NCBI GenBank assembly: GCA_963691655.1
Contig: OY829326.1
Span: 100,067,340 to 100,131,339, forward strand
Source of the DNA: Toxonevra muliebris
Lineage: Eukaryota; Arthropoda; Insecta; Diptera; Pallopteridae
DNA length: 64,000 bases
Direction: 5' to 3'
The notes below the pieces were generated by a model. It was given only the letters and a program-made list of their open reading frames with translations, searched no databases and was not told the DNA's origin. This document shows positions 11,500-22,364 of the stretch, piece after piece (position 1 is the first letter of the stretch; each line of letters begins with the position of its first letter). The position numbers and the translations under genes were made by a program.

Positions 11500-12265
11500 C
11501 CCTACACGCAAAGAAAAAATTCGTTTCCCACAAGCGAAATTTTCACCAAACGAACTTCTTTCATGGAATGTTTTCATGATGAACGAACATTTATTTATCA
11601 TAAACGAATATATTCGGTTGAATGAAGATTTATTCATCATAAACGGTTCAATTACGATGAAGTAAAACGTTTGCAATAAAATGCAATATTTCCCTGAAAA
11701 ATATAAAAAAGAAAACAAAAACAATTTTCATATGTACATTGGCATTTTATTGTGGTCTTTGTTTAAATAAAATTTTCTGATTAAAACCTAGAAAAAGTGA
11801 ATGAAATTTACATAAAATTATATTATTAAAATTTTTGTATTATTTATTATAAATCACACACTTTTGTTTTTTATAAACACCACGCACTTTTTTATAGACA
11901 AAAAGAAATGTGATGAAATAATTTCAATGCACAATTAAAACTCTTCAATAATGCGTTGACAAATGATACTTTCCGTTATGTTGTGTTGATTTGTTGTTGT
12001 GTGAAGTTTGAATGTAAGCGTCGCTGCTGCTTCTTTCTGCGACGAGAGCGAGATGAGAGGAAAACGAAAATAAAAAGAGAAGAGAATGGACTTTCGTTTG
12101 GCAGAAACGTTTTTTCCATTTGCCAGAAAAGAAAATTGCCTTAATTTTCTCGTGAACGAATTTTCGTTCATCATAAAATTGTTAATCTTTTTGGTTTTGG
12201 TTTCTGCAAACACGGGAACGTTCCTCATAAACGTTTTTGTTCAGCATAAAAGTAATATATTCTCC
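11500..12265. repeat. MITE-like unit with inverted ends and repeated ATCATAAACG motifs
   Basis: The left part carries AAAAATTCGTTTCCC and GCGAAATTTTC. The right part carries imperfect reverse complements (AAAACGTTTCTGCC read inward). The motif TTCATCATAAACG and close variants recur near 11570, 11595, 11630, 12170, 12225 and 12243 in the same orientation. Boundaries and target duplication are unclear. Confidence 0.4.
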
Positions 12266-14917
12266 ACAATGTTCCATAAGAATCAATATGAAATGAGTAG
12301 AAGATAATTGGTTGACTTAGTTAAACGTCCGGTCGAAGTAGTTAAGATTTACTACAAAACTTTCGTCAGGCTTTAACTCTTCATTTGGTTGCATTCTTAG
12401 AATTTTTCAATGAATTTTGAAGATATTCTTATTTAAAACCAATAATTTTGAATCAGTTTTCATAAATAGAATTGAAAATAATAATTGGCATTGCATGTAT
12501 AGTTGATTCGGAAATAATAAGGAAGAAACCAAAATTTTGAACATTTTCTTAGATTTCGGCCAGCAAATGATTTCACTTTGTCGATTTGTAAGATACCAAA
12601 TAACCCCAAATTTTATATTAGATATATTTAGTTACCAAATCAACCTGCCCCTCGAAAATCAAAGAAACTTCAAATCTTGGACTCCTTTAGTATGCATGCT
12701 CATGTAATCGTCTATACATATGAACATATGTTTGAGAGTGCGCGTATTTGTGTTTTTGCTGTTTTGCCGTATACATGTCATTTCAAATATAAACATGCTC
12801 ATTTTTGTGCAACTTGACATAAATCTTGCTGGACATTTTTATTGGACAACATGACAGCAACAATAACAACAATAACTCGAATAACAGCCATAGTAACAAT
12901 AATAACATCAATATGCTTTTTATTTACCAAAAAAGAAAAGTTTTTCTCCTCTTTTTTTTCATTCCATTCATTTCTTGTGTTTGTTAAGTTTAACTTTTAT
13001 TAAATCAAAAATTTTAGTTCGTGCATGTCAAATTTACTTTCCTTTGTGCCCATTTAGTATGAATTTTTCCAGGCTAAATAGAAAACAAAAATAAATAAAA
13101 AAAAGAGAAAGAAAAATGTCATTTCCTTTTTCTTTCATATTCCTTTCTTTTCTTTTTGTTAAAAGCTAAACTAATCTAAAAAGCAAAATATTTCATATAT
13201 TGTATATTAGTTACAGGTAAAACTATGTTACTTATAAATGCACACATAGGTACCAGAATACATACTTATGTGTATGTGTGTGTGTGTGTGTATGTACATA
13301 TTTATGTATTATAAATTACATTACTTCAAAAACGTAAACATGTGCATTGTGTGATTTATTTTCTATGTACATATTTATATTTAAATATGTGTTTGTATGA
13401 ATGTTTGTGTATGTATGTGTAACGCTTAAGTCAACACGGCAAGGAAACGAGCATTTCCGTATGCGATCAGGAAAATGTTATTTGAATTACGCGCGCAACA
13501 TTAAAACTTCACATTATTTTAGTCAAATATTATTGTTCCTTTTCATATTTATTGTTGTTTCTACTGTTCTACTTAGTTTGTTTTTTTGTTATTGTATTTT
13601 AGGTATTTATTTTTCCTAAAGCATGTCAACAAACACACACATATGAAACACTATGTAAATGTGTATTTTTCGAATATTTCATTGCAATAAGCCCTGAGTA
13701 TATATGTGAGTGTGTTAGAGTGTGTGTGTTTAAAAGAGAGTAAGAGCGACATATCACATTTCATTTCGCTTACATTATAAATAATTCGAAATGTATTGCA
13801 TTTCAATTTAATACATTTTAAGCATACTAATGCTACAAAAACAGTAGCAGCAACAACAACCAACAGCCAATGGCATTTGCAAGTTCTGCCAACTTGAAGC
13901 CCACTTTTTCTCTCCTTCCCCCCCCCCCCCCCCCCCCCATTTCCACACGACATCAACTCAACTCTATTCCTAAGCCTCAAAAACTTATATGCCAACCAAC
14001 ATCATTAGTCTCTATGCATTCTGTGGTATATGGTGGAGTAGCAAGCGAAAATATTCAAGGACAACGCGCGCGCTATCATTCTTGTTTGTGTCATGTGCGA
14101 GGAAGAGACCATGAAGAGAATACTGTTGTTGCTGTTGAGCACAAGGACGAACGATAGCATGAGGACGACTACTGACGACACACACGTTCACCGCATGACA
14201 AATGGATAAAAAATTAGAAAAATCATCTACTTTTTCTTATGATTCCCTTTACTTACATATATACATCTATACAAACAAGCAAATACCTTCAAACTTCAAC
14301 TCCAGCAAAAGCAGCAACAACATCAGCAAAGCATTAGCATCATTACCATCAACACCATTCAGCATTAGCGTCACCAACCATCACTACCACAACTATTACT
14401 CATAGCATCTGAGAATGAAGAGCAACACCAGAATCAGCAGCTTCCATGACATTATGTTAAAATTATTGCATTCAATCTAATTGCAAATGATTGTGGTAAA
14501 TAACGAATGAAGAATCGATTGAATTATATCTCATACATAAGAATTTTAATGCAAAACATGCATTGCGAATTATTGTAGAGGATTTATTGAAATTTTCTAG
14601 ATATTGTCCTTATTTTTTTCTTCTTTCTTTGTTGTGATTTATTTTCAATGCTTGTTGTATACGTACAAAATTATTTGTCTTTTTCTTGAATGAGTAATTT
14701 CATATATGAGTAATTGAACAATTATGATCAATTAACCTTTATACATGTCGTGATAACTAGGTCAAACTTTTAAAACTCGAAATTAATTTTAACGAAATGT
14801 CATTGCCACATTTTGTAAACTATATTTAAAAACCAAATTTTTCAAGAAACCAGAACCACAATGTTTTCTTTACCTGGAATAGAGCACAATTCGGAAATAT
14901 TGCGGAAAATCATTTTA
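12266..14917. other. Intron or intergenic, no gene recognised
   Basis: AT-rich, with a GT microsatellite near 13272-13290, a run of about 20 C at 13919-13939, and a CAACAA/CATCA-rich patch at 14300-14400. Open frames here are low complexity. If the flanking candidate exons belong to one gene, this lies in its 7.3-kb intron. Confidence 0.5.
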
Positions 14918-15034
14918 ACCCTTTCGGTACCATGGTGACACCGGTGCCACAAAATTATTTTTTGACGTTTTCTTTTCGTTGCAAATTATTGAGATTATCG
15001 AATTAACAGGGTACGAATTATCGCGATTCTACTG
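14918..15034. repeat. Solo transposon ends: piggyBac-like and pogo-like
   Basis: At 14918 the sequence TTAACCCTTTCGGTACCATG combines the TTAA target and a CCCTTT start typical of piggyBac-type termini. At 15009-15034 the reverse complement reads TA then CAGTAGAATCGCGATAATTC, resembling pogo/Tigger ends. No partner end was found for either, so these are relics at best. Confidence 0.3.
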
Positions 15035-16589
15035 TATAAAGATTCGTTTACTTATAAATAATTTCAAAATTCAAAAAAACTCAAAAAAAAAATCGATTTT
15101 TTTTTTAACTTTGAGACGACCAATTTTTCTTAAAACTAAAATTTTTTTTTAAATCAATCTACATTTATTGCTCTACAATATAAAAGTTTTAAACAGAAAA
15201 TACCACCCCTATTATTTTTCTCAAATAATCTTTCAGAAAATCTATTAGGAGCAGAAAAATCTCGAACTTTGCACATTTCATATATCTCATAGGCAAGCTA
15301 CTGTTCATAGAATTTTGAAAAAGTATCCATAGAAAATAGATTTATGCAATCTTTAGTAATAATTCTGAAGATTTTTTTACTTAGCTTGGAGCATTGACTT
15401 CCAGTAGGATGGCTTACCGTCCTTTCCTCTTCTTTTAATTTTAATTTTATGGTACCAAGTCCTATGATTAGATTGGATTCGGAAGGAATATAGTTTGTTG
15501 GTTTGCTAATTTATGATCGTAAGGTATAAATAAATACAATACTTACATTTTTATCAAAATCAAATGTGTAAAATTTTAATAAAACTTAAATACGAATTGT
15601 AAAACTTTTCATATTTATTTTACTTATTTAGCACCTACATATTTGATTAACTTACTGTAACATTAGAAAGTAAAATATCAAACCTTTTCCTTTCAAGTAT
15701 TCTTCTTTGTATTTATTATTGGTATGTCCCCTTTCTTTTTTGTACATGAGTAGACATTGAAAATAAAAACAAATTTTAATGTAATTTACAGAAAATTGAA
15801 AATCACTGTTCACTTTTCATTTTTAAATTTTACATTTTTATTGTCCAAGTACATATTTATCGAAACACCCATACATAATGATACGACAAAGTGAAATATA
15901 TTCTACATCTTTACCAACATCATCCTTTTAGCTATTGTTAACATTGGCAGTGCTCTTTTTTCTGTGTTGCTACTTCAAAATGCAAAATCAATTAAGAAGT
16001 CTACAGAATATTTGAGTCAGGGTCAAAATAGAAGTAATGGCAATGATAAAAGTATTGAAGTTTTCTGCTTATTTTTCTTATTGAGTACGCATAAAAGAGA
16101 AACACAGTATTCGCAGCAATTGCATACTCCAAAGGAAAATTTTAAATAAAAATAGTAAAAAATGATGATATGATATCATTTGAAAAATAAATATAACAAA
16201 GTCAGAGGAAATATTTTTACTCAAAAAGTTTTTCGAAAAGTTTTTCTAAAAAGTTTTTCGAAAAAAGCGTTAAAAAAAAAAATTTGAAATGATCTGTTTA
16301 CGGGGTTATAAGCAGTTAGAAGTTTCAGAAAATTAATTTTTTTTATTAGATTTTCGTAATGTACATACACCACAGGCATCATTATTTAAAAAAAGAAACA
16401 AATTTTAATAAAGTTAAAAAATTAAACAATATGTATGTAAAATTTTATGTTAATCCAATGAAACTAGTGGGTAAGGCCCCAGTAACTGGGGCTATTTTTT
16501 TGCGGAAGAAATCTCTTTATGAAAAAACAAATATCAAAAGAGAACCAAACTACTCGTTGGTGTTTGTTTTGTTATTTGTGTATGCAGAT
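15035..16589. other. Intron or intergenic, no gene recognised
   Basis: AT-rich. An open frame at 15964-16149 (starting MLLLQNAKSIKKSTEYL) has coding-like composition but no convincing splice borders. Its inclusion is not required by the phase agreement between exons B and C. A small hairpin, GGCCCCAGTAACTGGGGCT, lies near 16476. The last 25 bases before 16582 are a pyrimidine-rich acceptor tract, described with the hAT at 16590. Confidence 0.45.
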
Positions 16590-16895
16590 CAGCGATGGCA
16601 ACTTGCGGGGAATTCCCCGATTTGCGGGGAGTTTTATTTATTTATAATGAGCTGTTTTTTGCAGGGAATTTGAAACCGTTCAGCTTTCAATATTAAAATA
16701 TCCCAAACAGTCTGTAGAATATTTTTCGCCAAATTTTATATTCCTAAATACAATTCTGGCACATTCGCAACCAACACCATAAAAACATTACTTTATGCAA
16801 CACTGTTTACGTTTAGTAATCAGACAGTCCAACGCGATCGTGCAGTGCTTCGGCTTCTCTTTCAGCCATTTGCCTTTGTTCAGCACCTTCTAATC

Positions 16896-17984
16896 CAGTG
16901 GTTCTCAAGAGGTGGGGCGCGCCCCCCTGGAGGGGCGTAGATAGATTTGAAGGGAGGCGCGGAGATATTTCAATAAACAAATATTTGAATACTCTGTAAT
17001 GCACGGTATTCATAATTTTTAGTATTTAACAGAATAATTTCTCTTTTCTTTCATATTATATGTTAAAAACTACAATATGCAACTTTTGGTTTCACATTTT
17101 CCATTTCTGACTTAAGGTACGCACACATAGTTGCGATTTCATCGGTACGAATCCGCAACGTATGTTCCATATGAACGTGTACCACATCTACGATTTTAAC
17201 GCATCGTTTTTTTCGAACATTCATAGTTCCCCTCTTCTGTCGTCCTGAAAACGCAAACTGCTGCGTTTCAAATAAAGAAGAAGAGGAAGGGAAATTAGGA
17301 AAAGTGAACAAAAAGAAACAAATTCAGAAATATTTGATATTATTTTGTATATGGTATTAATACTTTTATTCTAATATTTATATTTAATTTAATAGTTAAT
17401 TGAACTGGTAAAAATCTCAAATAAAAATCTCTTATATGTGGCAAAAAGAAATGCTGTTGCGATTTCAATGCGACGAAGTCGCAACAGTGTGTGCTCTTTG
17501 CGTTTTCGAAATTTGCAGCAGAATTTGAACCGAAATCGTAGCTGTGTGCTTTAAATCGCAAAAATACGGCAAATTGCTAAAAACTATTTATTAAAAAAAA
17601 AAATTATAAGTAAAATACCATTTTCAAAGAACTTAAGATCAAATACCACTTAAAATAATGCATGATTGACTGGATTTATTAATTATTTGGTTAGTTTTTG
17701 CTAGCGTATTTCCAACTAAAACATCACTAAAACTTCACCATCCAAGTTTTCCTCACGAGGAACTATTCAACTACTAAATAAATTTACTAGCTTAGTTTAT
17801 CTTTGACGCAAACTATCCAGAGCCTCCTCCGAACTACGGAAAAACTAGAATTTTATGCAGGCATGTATGATTCTATTTAAAAAATAGGAAACCAGCTGTT
17901 ATGTGATAATAAAAGTAGGGGAGGCGCGGGTTTGCAACGAATTCGACAAAGGGGGCGTAGGATAAGCATAGTTGAGAACCGCTG
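16896..17984 (+). mobile_element. hAT non-autonomous element (inner, nested)
   Basis: The left end CAGTGGTTCTCAA and the right end, read inward, CAGCGGTTCTCAA form the inverted termini and are typical of hAT elements. The flanking octamers TTCTAATC and TTTTAATG agree at six of eight positions, as expected for a mutated 8-bp duplication. GC-rich subterminal sequence (GGCGCGCCCCCC, GGGGAGGCGCGG) marks both ends. No transposase is present. It lies wholly inside the outer hAT, so it inserted later. Confidence 0.8.
17112..17562. repeat. Inverted repeats inside the inner hAT
   Basis: The left arm near 17116-17160 has ACGCACACATAGTTGCGATT. The right arm, read inward from about 17558, has AAAGCACACAGCTACGATTT, so the arms are imperfect inverted copies. 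A shorter pair, TTGCGATTTC and GCGACGAAGTCGCAAC, lies at 17457-17487. This may be a third nested MITE or just the inner hAT subterminal structure. Confidence 0.4.
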
Positions 17985-18787
17985 TTTTAATGAATAACTG
18001 TTAGTTCTTGGTGACTGTAACCTATAAACTTGGAAATTATGGTCAGCTATTATAAAGAAGGAGAAGTATATTTTATATGTTTAAAACCGATAGTCAAAAC
18101 TTTAAATCAGTTTTTCTCAAAACAAAGTTTTTGCCATTGGCGTGCACGATAACTGAAATTTAAATATGTTCTTCTACACAACAGTGGCCCCAGGATATAA
18201 GTTTGGTTAATTCTTTCCTCAACTTGGAACTTGGTTTTTACGAAAAAGGTACAATTTTTGAGAAAACTAATTTTTGCGGTCTGCCATTTTGTGAATTGTT
18301 GGCCAAACAAAATAATCTTAGTATGTCCTGAAAATACAGTTATAATTTTTCTAATGGTATTTTTTTAGATGTTCCAGTGAGTCGCAATCACGCACGCAAT
18401 TACGTTTGACGATTTTCAAAACGTCTTCCATGAAGCTGCAAAAAAAAACCTTCATATAATTTTTTTTTAATTATTGCACAATTTTTTCTTGTACTTGAAG
18501 TTTTTAAATAGATATCAGAAATTTTTTTTTATCAATTTATCAATCCAAAAAAAATTGATAAAAAAATGTTAACCAAGAAAGTGCAGGGCTCCTTAAAATA
18601 ACTCTGACCGAAAGTAATTCTAAGCCTACGTAAAGGGTATTTTTCGTTTATATAAAATGTTTATATGAAAAGTGCGTATCGTTCTGTTATAATATGAATA
18701 ACGGTGCGGAGAATTTGGTTGAAAATCGGGGAATTTTGCGAGAGTTATAGGGGAGAAAGAAAAAATGGATTGGCATCCCTGATGCAG

Positions 18788-18894
18788 ATAATTCGTTAGA
18801 TAATTCTGAGAAATGGCGTTACTCATGCCGGACTGAAGAAGTAGAGAATGAGAAGCTATACCAAATATTATACAAATTGAAAAATTACAAGAAA
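18788..18894 (+). CDS. Candidate host exon C, protein unrecognised
   Basis: Begins after ATGCAG and ends at AAA before the donor GTGAGT. Two leading bases complete the phase-1 codon left by exon B; 35 open codons follow, including NSEKWRYSCRTEEVENEKLY and KLKNYKK, ending in phase 0. The original acceptor is recoverable on the far side of the hAT insertion: a pyrimidine-rich tract (TTTGTTTTGTTATTTGTG) followed by TATGCAG at 16562-16587. Because the octamer was duplicated, the exon still has an AG at its border, now preceded by the transposon end TTGGCATCCCTG. Whether splicing survived is unknown. Homology is unrecognised. Confidence 0.5.
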
Positions 18895-19089
18895 GTGAGT
18901 GTTCCAGAAATTGTTTTTGGGTTATTTTGTGTTATATTACATGTCTTGACTTCTTTAAAACATTTTTATTAAAAGTACTTATTGGTTTCTTTTCCCATAT
19001 AAATTGATAAAAAAAAATACTTGAAAAAGTTGAAAGAAAGCTGAAAAAAAAATAATAAAAGAGAATGATAATGGATTAATATGTTCCAG

Positions 19090-19139
19090 AAATATTTTAT
19101 AGATAATTTAGCTACCAGTTTCTGGAAAGAAGCAAAGAA
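19090..19139 (+). CDS. Candidate host exon D, protein unrecognised
   Basis: A 50-bp segment between the acceptor TATGTTCCAG and the consensus donor GTAAGT, 195 bp downstream of exon C. It starts in phase 0, as exon C requires, and reads KYFIDNLATSFWKEAK with two bases left over. The small intron size and good splice sites are typical of fly genes. The next exon was not identified. A SINE-like unit and a LINE occupy the following 2.7 kb. Confidence 0.45.
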
Positions 19140-19213
19140 GTAAGTTTCACAAAAAGTTATATATTCTCGATATCGTGTGATATTAAGACTTAAAGGAATT
19201 ACGATATTACAAT

Positions 19214-19499
19214 TTTCTTCTTCTTCCTTTATGGCACAACTGTCTATGGCCCAGAGCCTAGATCAAGTTTTTCGCATCTCATTCATATTGTCCAAGTTTA
19301 ATTTCGACACGAATAGAAGGGACCTCCAGTTTTATGCCGCATCCGAAAAGCGAATTGAAAAGTATTTTTAGGTAATTTTTTTCTCTTGGAGATTTGCCAT
19401 TGCTAATTAAAAGGTTATGCCGTGTATTTTGTAATTTTTATCATGCATCACTCTGCGTAACAATCCTGCACACTAACCACTACGCCAAACAATGTGCTT
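19214..19499 (-). mobile_element. tRNA-derived SINE-like element
   Basis: Read on the minus strand, the head contains TGGCGTAGTGGTTAGTGTGC, which fits a tRNA A-box region. A body of about 200 bp follows, ending in a GAA-type tail (GGAAGAAGAAGAAAA at 19213-19228). A clear B box is not visible. The head, body and simple tail match SINE organisation, but the family is not identified. Confidence 0.5.
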
Positions 19500-19699
19500 T
19501 TTAATCCATTAGGAAAGTAAAGGCTGTTTTCGTTTCTTTCCCAATTTTACACACTGATACCAAAATTTATGGTGATGTGACGATTTCTTCTAGTTTTTGG
19601 TTTGATTTTGGCTCCTAAAAAGACAAAATTCTACTAAAAATTTCGTAGCTTATTTGCTTTCAAATAAGTATAAGCTTACATTGATTCATTGGTACATTT

Positions 19700-21870
19700 A
19701 AACCATTTAAATCATCAGGCTGCAAAAGAGAATATAAATTCTTTTTTGTCCACTTATAAAAATTGCTAGAGGAAGCATAGCCCTGGAATATATACCAAAG
19801 GCATGGAGGCGAGGCAAGGGTTGTCTTTATTTCGAAGGCAAGGAAGAAGGATCCTCTTCATCCAAAGTCCTTCAGACCAATATGCTTGACTTCATTTGTA
19901 CTTAAAACTCTAGAAAAAATGATAGATAACTATGTAAGGACGACCATCCTAGAAAGTGTCCCGTTTCATCCTTGTCAACATGCATCATACAGGGCAGGTA
20001 GATCAACAAAAACTGCCCTGAATCAATTGGCAGATGTGTTACAGGACACTCTGGAAGCAAAAGAAATTACTTCATGTGCGTTTCTAGATATCGAAGAGGC
20101 TTTCGATAACACCACACATGAAGCAATAAAAGAAACTCTCATCCACAGAGGGGTTAATAGTACCGTGGCATGTTGGATGGGAACCATGCTGAAGACTAGA
20201 GCAGTCGAGATACCGATGAGTACAGGCTCTCTAATAGCAAATACGACAAAAGATTGTCCACAAGGTGGTGTTACGTGCCCGCTAATCTAGGGTTATGCCG
20301 ACGATGTAGTAATAACATGTAGAGGTAAATTTGAAAACACTCTATATGATTTAATCCAATTGGGACTAAAAGTAACGAAAATATGGTATTTAAAAGTACG
20401 GCTAAATATTAATCCAGCAAAAACTACAATTGTACCATTTACAAGGAAACATAAGCTTAAAAACTTGAAGACTATTCGTTTGGAAACTACATGCAGAGGT
20501 AAAATTTCTGGGAATTACTTTCGACCAGAAATTACTCTGGAAAACACATGTTAGTAGCATAACAAAGAAGGCTACAAGAGCCCTTATGACCTGTAGATCC
20601 ATTGCTGGGAAAAGTTGGGGGTATACACCAAAAATACTACGATGGATGTATACGGTATTTGTACGACCAATGAACGTATATGGAGCGGTTATCTGGACAG
20701 ATTGAACAAAACGGCAACAGCTGTCAATGAGTTGAATAAACTTCAAAGATTGCAAGTGTTTGCATAACTAGGGCTATGAGAACGTGTCCAACACCGTAAT
20801 AGTCCTTTTAGAATTAACACCTCTTCACATGGATATCCAGATGCAGGTGAAGAGGGCCATTATAGAATGTCTCAAATATATATCGGGTCAGGTCATTGCC
20901 TAAATCGTAAGAAGTTTGATATTCATACGAAGCAATTTCCTGAAATTTCAATACCGAGAGATGACTTGATACCACAGTTTAGTTTCACTAAAAAGTTTAA
21001 AACAAAACTAAGTAATAAAAAGGATTGGGAAGGTTTGCTCGAAACCTACAATATAAACCAACAAATGATTACCTGGTATACAAACGGGTCTCTTACAGAT
21101 GAAGGAGCAGGAGCGGGTTATAGCCAAAGATAAAATAAAATACTGGGTAAATGCACCAGCATCTGTCAGGCGGAGATATACGCCATAGAGAGATGTGTTT
21201 TCTTCAACCTCAAGCGAAACTATCGGAATCAGAACAATGCAATTCTAACTAAACTTAGAGAGTGTCATGAGAACAAGGTCTGGATACTGGATGGAATAGA
21301 AGGCAGATGAGCTAGCAAAAAAGGGGGCAGAAACCCCATTTGTAGGACCCGAACCCTTTTTTGGAATAGGTAAAAGGTCTCTAACAATGACGTTAAAGAA
21401 AGAAGAAGAAAATCTGCGAACATCATACTGGGATAATCTACCAGGAATGGAACAATCAAAAACTTTTTTCGGAACATAAAAAGATATAAAGAATGTATGA
21501 ATTTATCGAAAAAGAATCTGAGAATTATATCAAGTATTCTGACAGGGTATTGGAAGCTGAACTATCACCTGACAAACCCGAGAATAAGCCTTAATGAGTT
21601 ATGTAGATTTTGTGAGGAGGATACAGAAACTCCAAAACCCATTCTAGGACAATGTCCTATGGTTATTCAAAGCCGGAAAACGTACTTGGGAGATTACCAA
21701 ATACCAGACGTTATGTTGAAAAACTTAGAAATGGGCTTTATACCAAAATTCATAACGGGTATAGGACTTATAGAAATACTATAACCCTTTAAGGATTATC
21801 GGACTCATAGGAATACTATACTATGATAATACCATAATCCTCGATATATACAATAATAATACATAGATTC
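19700..21870 (+). mobile_element. RNase H-type non-LTR retrotransposon, 5-prime truncated
   Basis: Carries reverse transcriptase, RNase H and C-terminal knuckle remnants in order on the plus strand. The 3-prime end is short and AT-rich with an ATAATAATAC tail near 21865. The endonuclease and the first ORF are absent, so it is 5-prime truncated near 19700. The order RT then RNase H then Cys/His knuckle points to the I/LOA/R1-like group. It belongs to the same family as the minus-strand copy at 31450-32862, sharing IPRDD, the WYT(D/N)GS region and the CRFC knuckle. Confidence 0.75.
19815..21784 (+). pseudogene. Reverse transcriptase/RNase H pseudogene (LINE at 19.7 kb)
   Basis: Reading begins with ARVVFISKARKKDP...SFRPICLTSF before 19886 and continues through 20290. 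It includes FLDIEEAFD (first catalytic Asp) and CPQGGV. A TAG then follows directly before GYADDVVI at 20291, so about twenty codons normally between GGV and YADD are deleted, while the YADD pair itself survives. Several frame changes follow. The RNase H part reads WYTNGSLTDEG at 21075, where the first catalytic Asp is Asn, then QAEIYAIE; the segment with the third Asp is missing. The C-terminus at 21497-21784 has LCRFCEEDTETPK...QCP. It is clearly non-functional. Confidence 0.75.
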
Positions 21871-22364
21871 ACTAATGTTTTCCATATTTTTTTTTTCAAT
21901 TTTAAAACTTTTTAAGCCCAGTACTAGAAAGAACGTTTCAAATTAAGATGAATCCCTTAACATTACCAACATAATGATATTGGGCGTGTAAAATTGTGAG
22001 AAAGCGCTTCATTTTTCAGAATTCGAGGTCAAACTTCATGTCAAAACCAAAAACTCGAGTTTTGACGGATAGTCTTATTATTTCCTAAATAGATTTACTG
22101 ATGAATCGAAAAATCAAATTTCTTTTTCGACAATTTTCTAAATGATTTCAAGGGTAGCACATACTTTTTTATTTGGGTGTATGCTGTGCAAGTAAGTCTT
22201 ATTGAAGTCCTGATCACACACACTCTCTTGTCCTCTCTTTCTCTCCTTCTGGTGCATAAAAAACTATTCAGAATTTTTGTATTATTTATGTATAATAGCA
22301 AAACAAAGAAAGAAAATGGACATTTGCAATAACAATCGCTGGGGTAAAAACAACAACAATAGTA
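21871..22364. other. Intergenic, no gene recognised
   Basis: AT-rich, with a CT-rich patch (CTCTCTTTCTCTCC) near 22230 and an ACAACAACAATAG stretch next to the element that starts at 22365. No gene seen. Confidence 0.5.

Larger units (their letters stand above)
16590..18781 (+). mobile_element. hAT non-autonomous element (outer), inserted at a splice acceptor
   Basis: Ends are CAGCGATGGCAACTTGCGG on the left and, read inward, CAGGGATGCCAATCC on the right. Both sides carry the identical 8-bp direct duplication ATGCAGAT (16582-16589 and 18782-18789), diagnostic of hAT insertion. No transposase frame is visible. A second hAT at 16896-17984 is nested inside. Without it the element is about 1.1 kb. 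The target contains the AG acceptor of candidate exon C, and both copies of the duplication keep that AG. Confidence 0.85.

Noticed and set aside
13870..14157. 95-codon frame with a polyproline run
   Set aside because: The proline run is a homopolymer of C; the rest has no domain and no splice sites consistent with the neighbouring exons.
15964..16149. 61-codon frame between candidate exons B and C
   Set aside because: Protein-like composition but no convincing acceptor or donor, and exons B and C already match in phase without it.
16470..16505. GC-rich hairpin followed by T-run, resembling a bacterial terminator
   Set aside because: The context is eukaryotic and there is no gene upstream; the resemblance is coincidental.
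19467..19487. A-box-like sequence considered as a tRNA gene
   Set aside because: No B box, no cloverleaf and a SINE-type body and tail follow.
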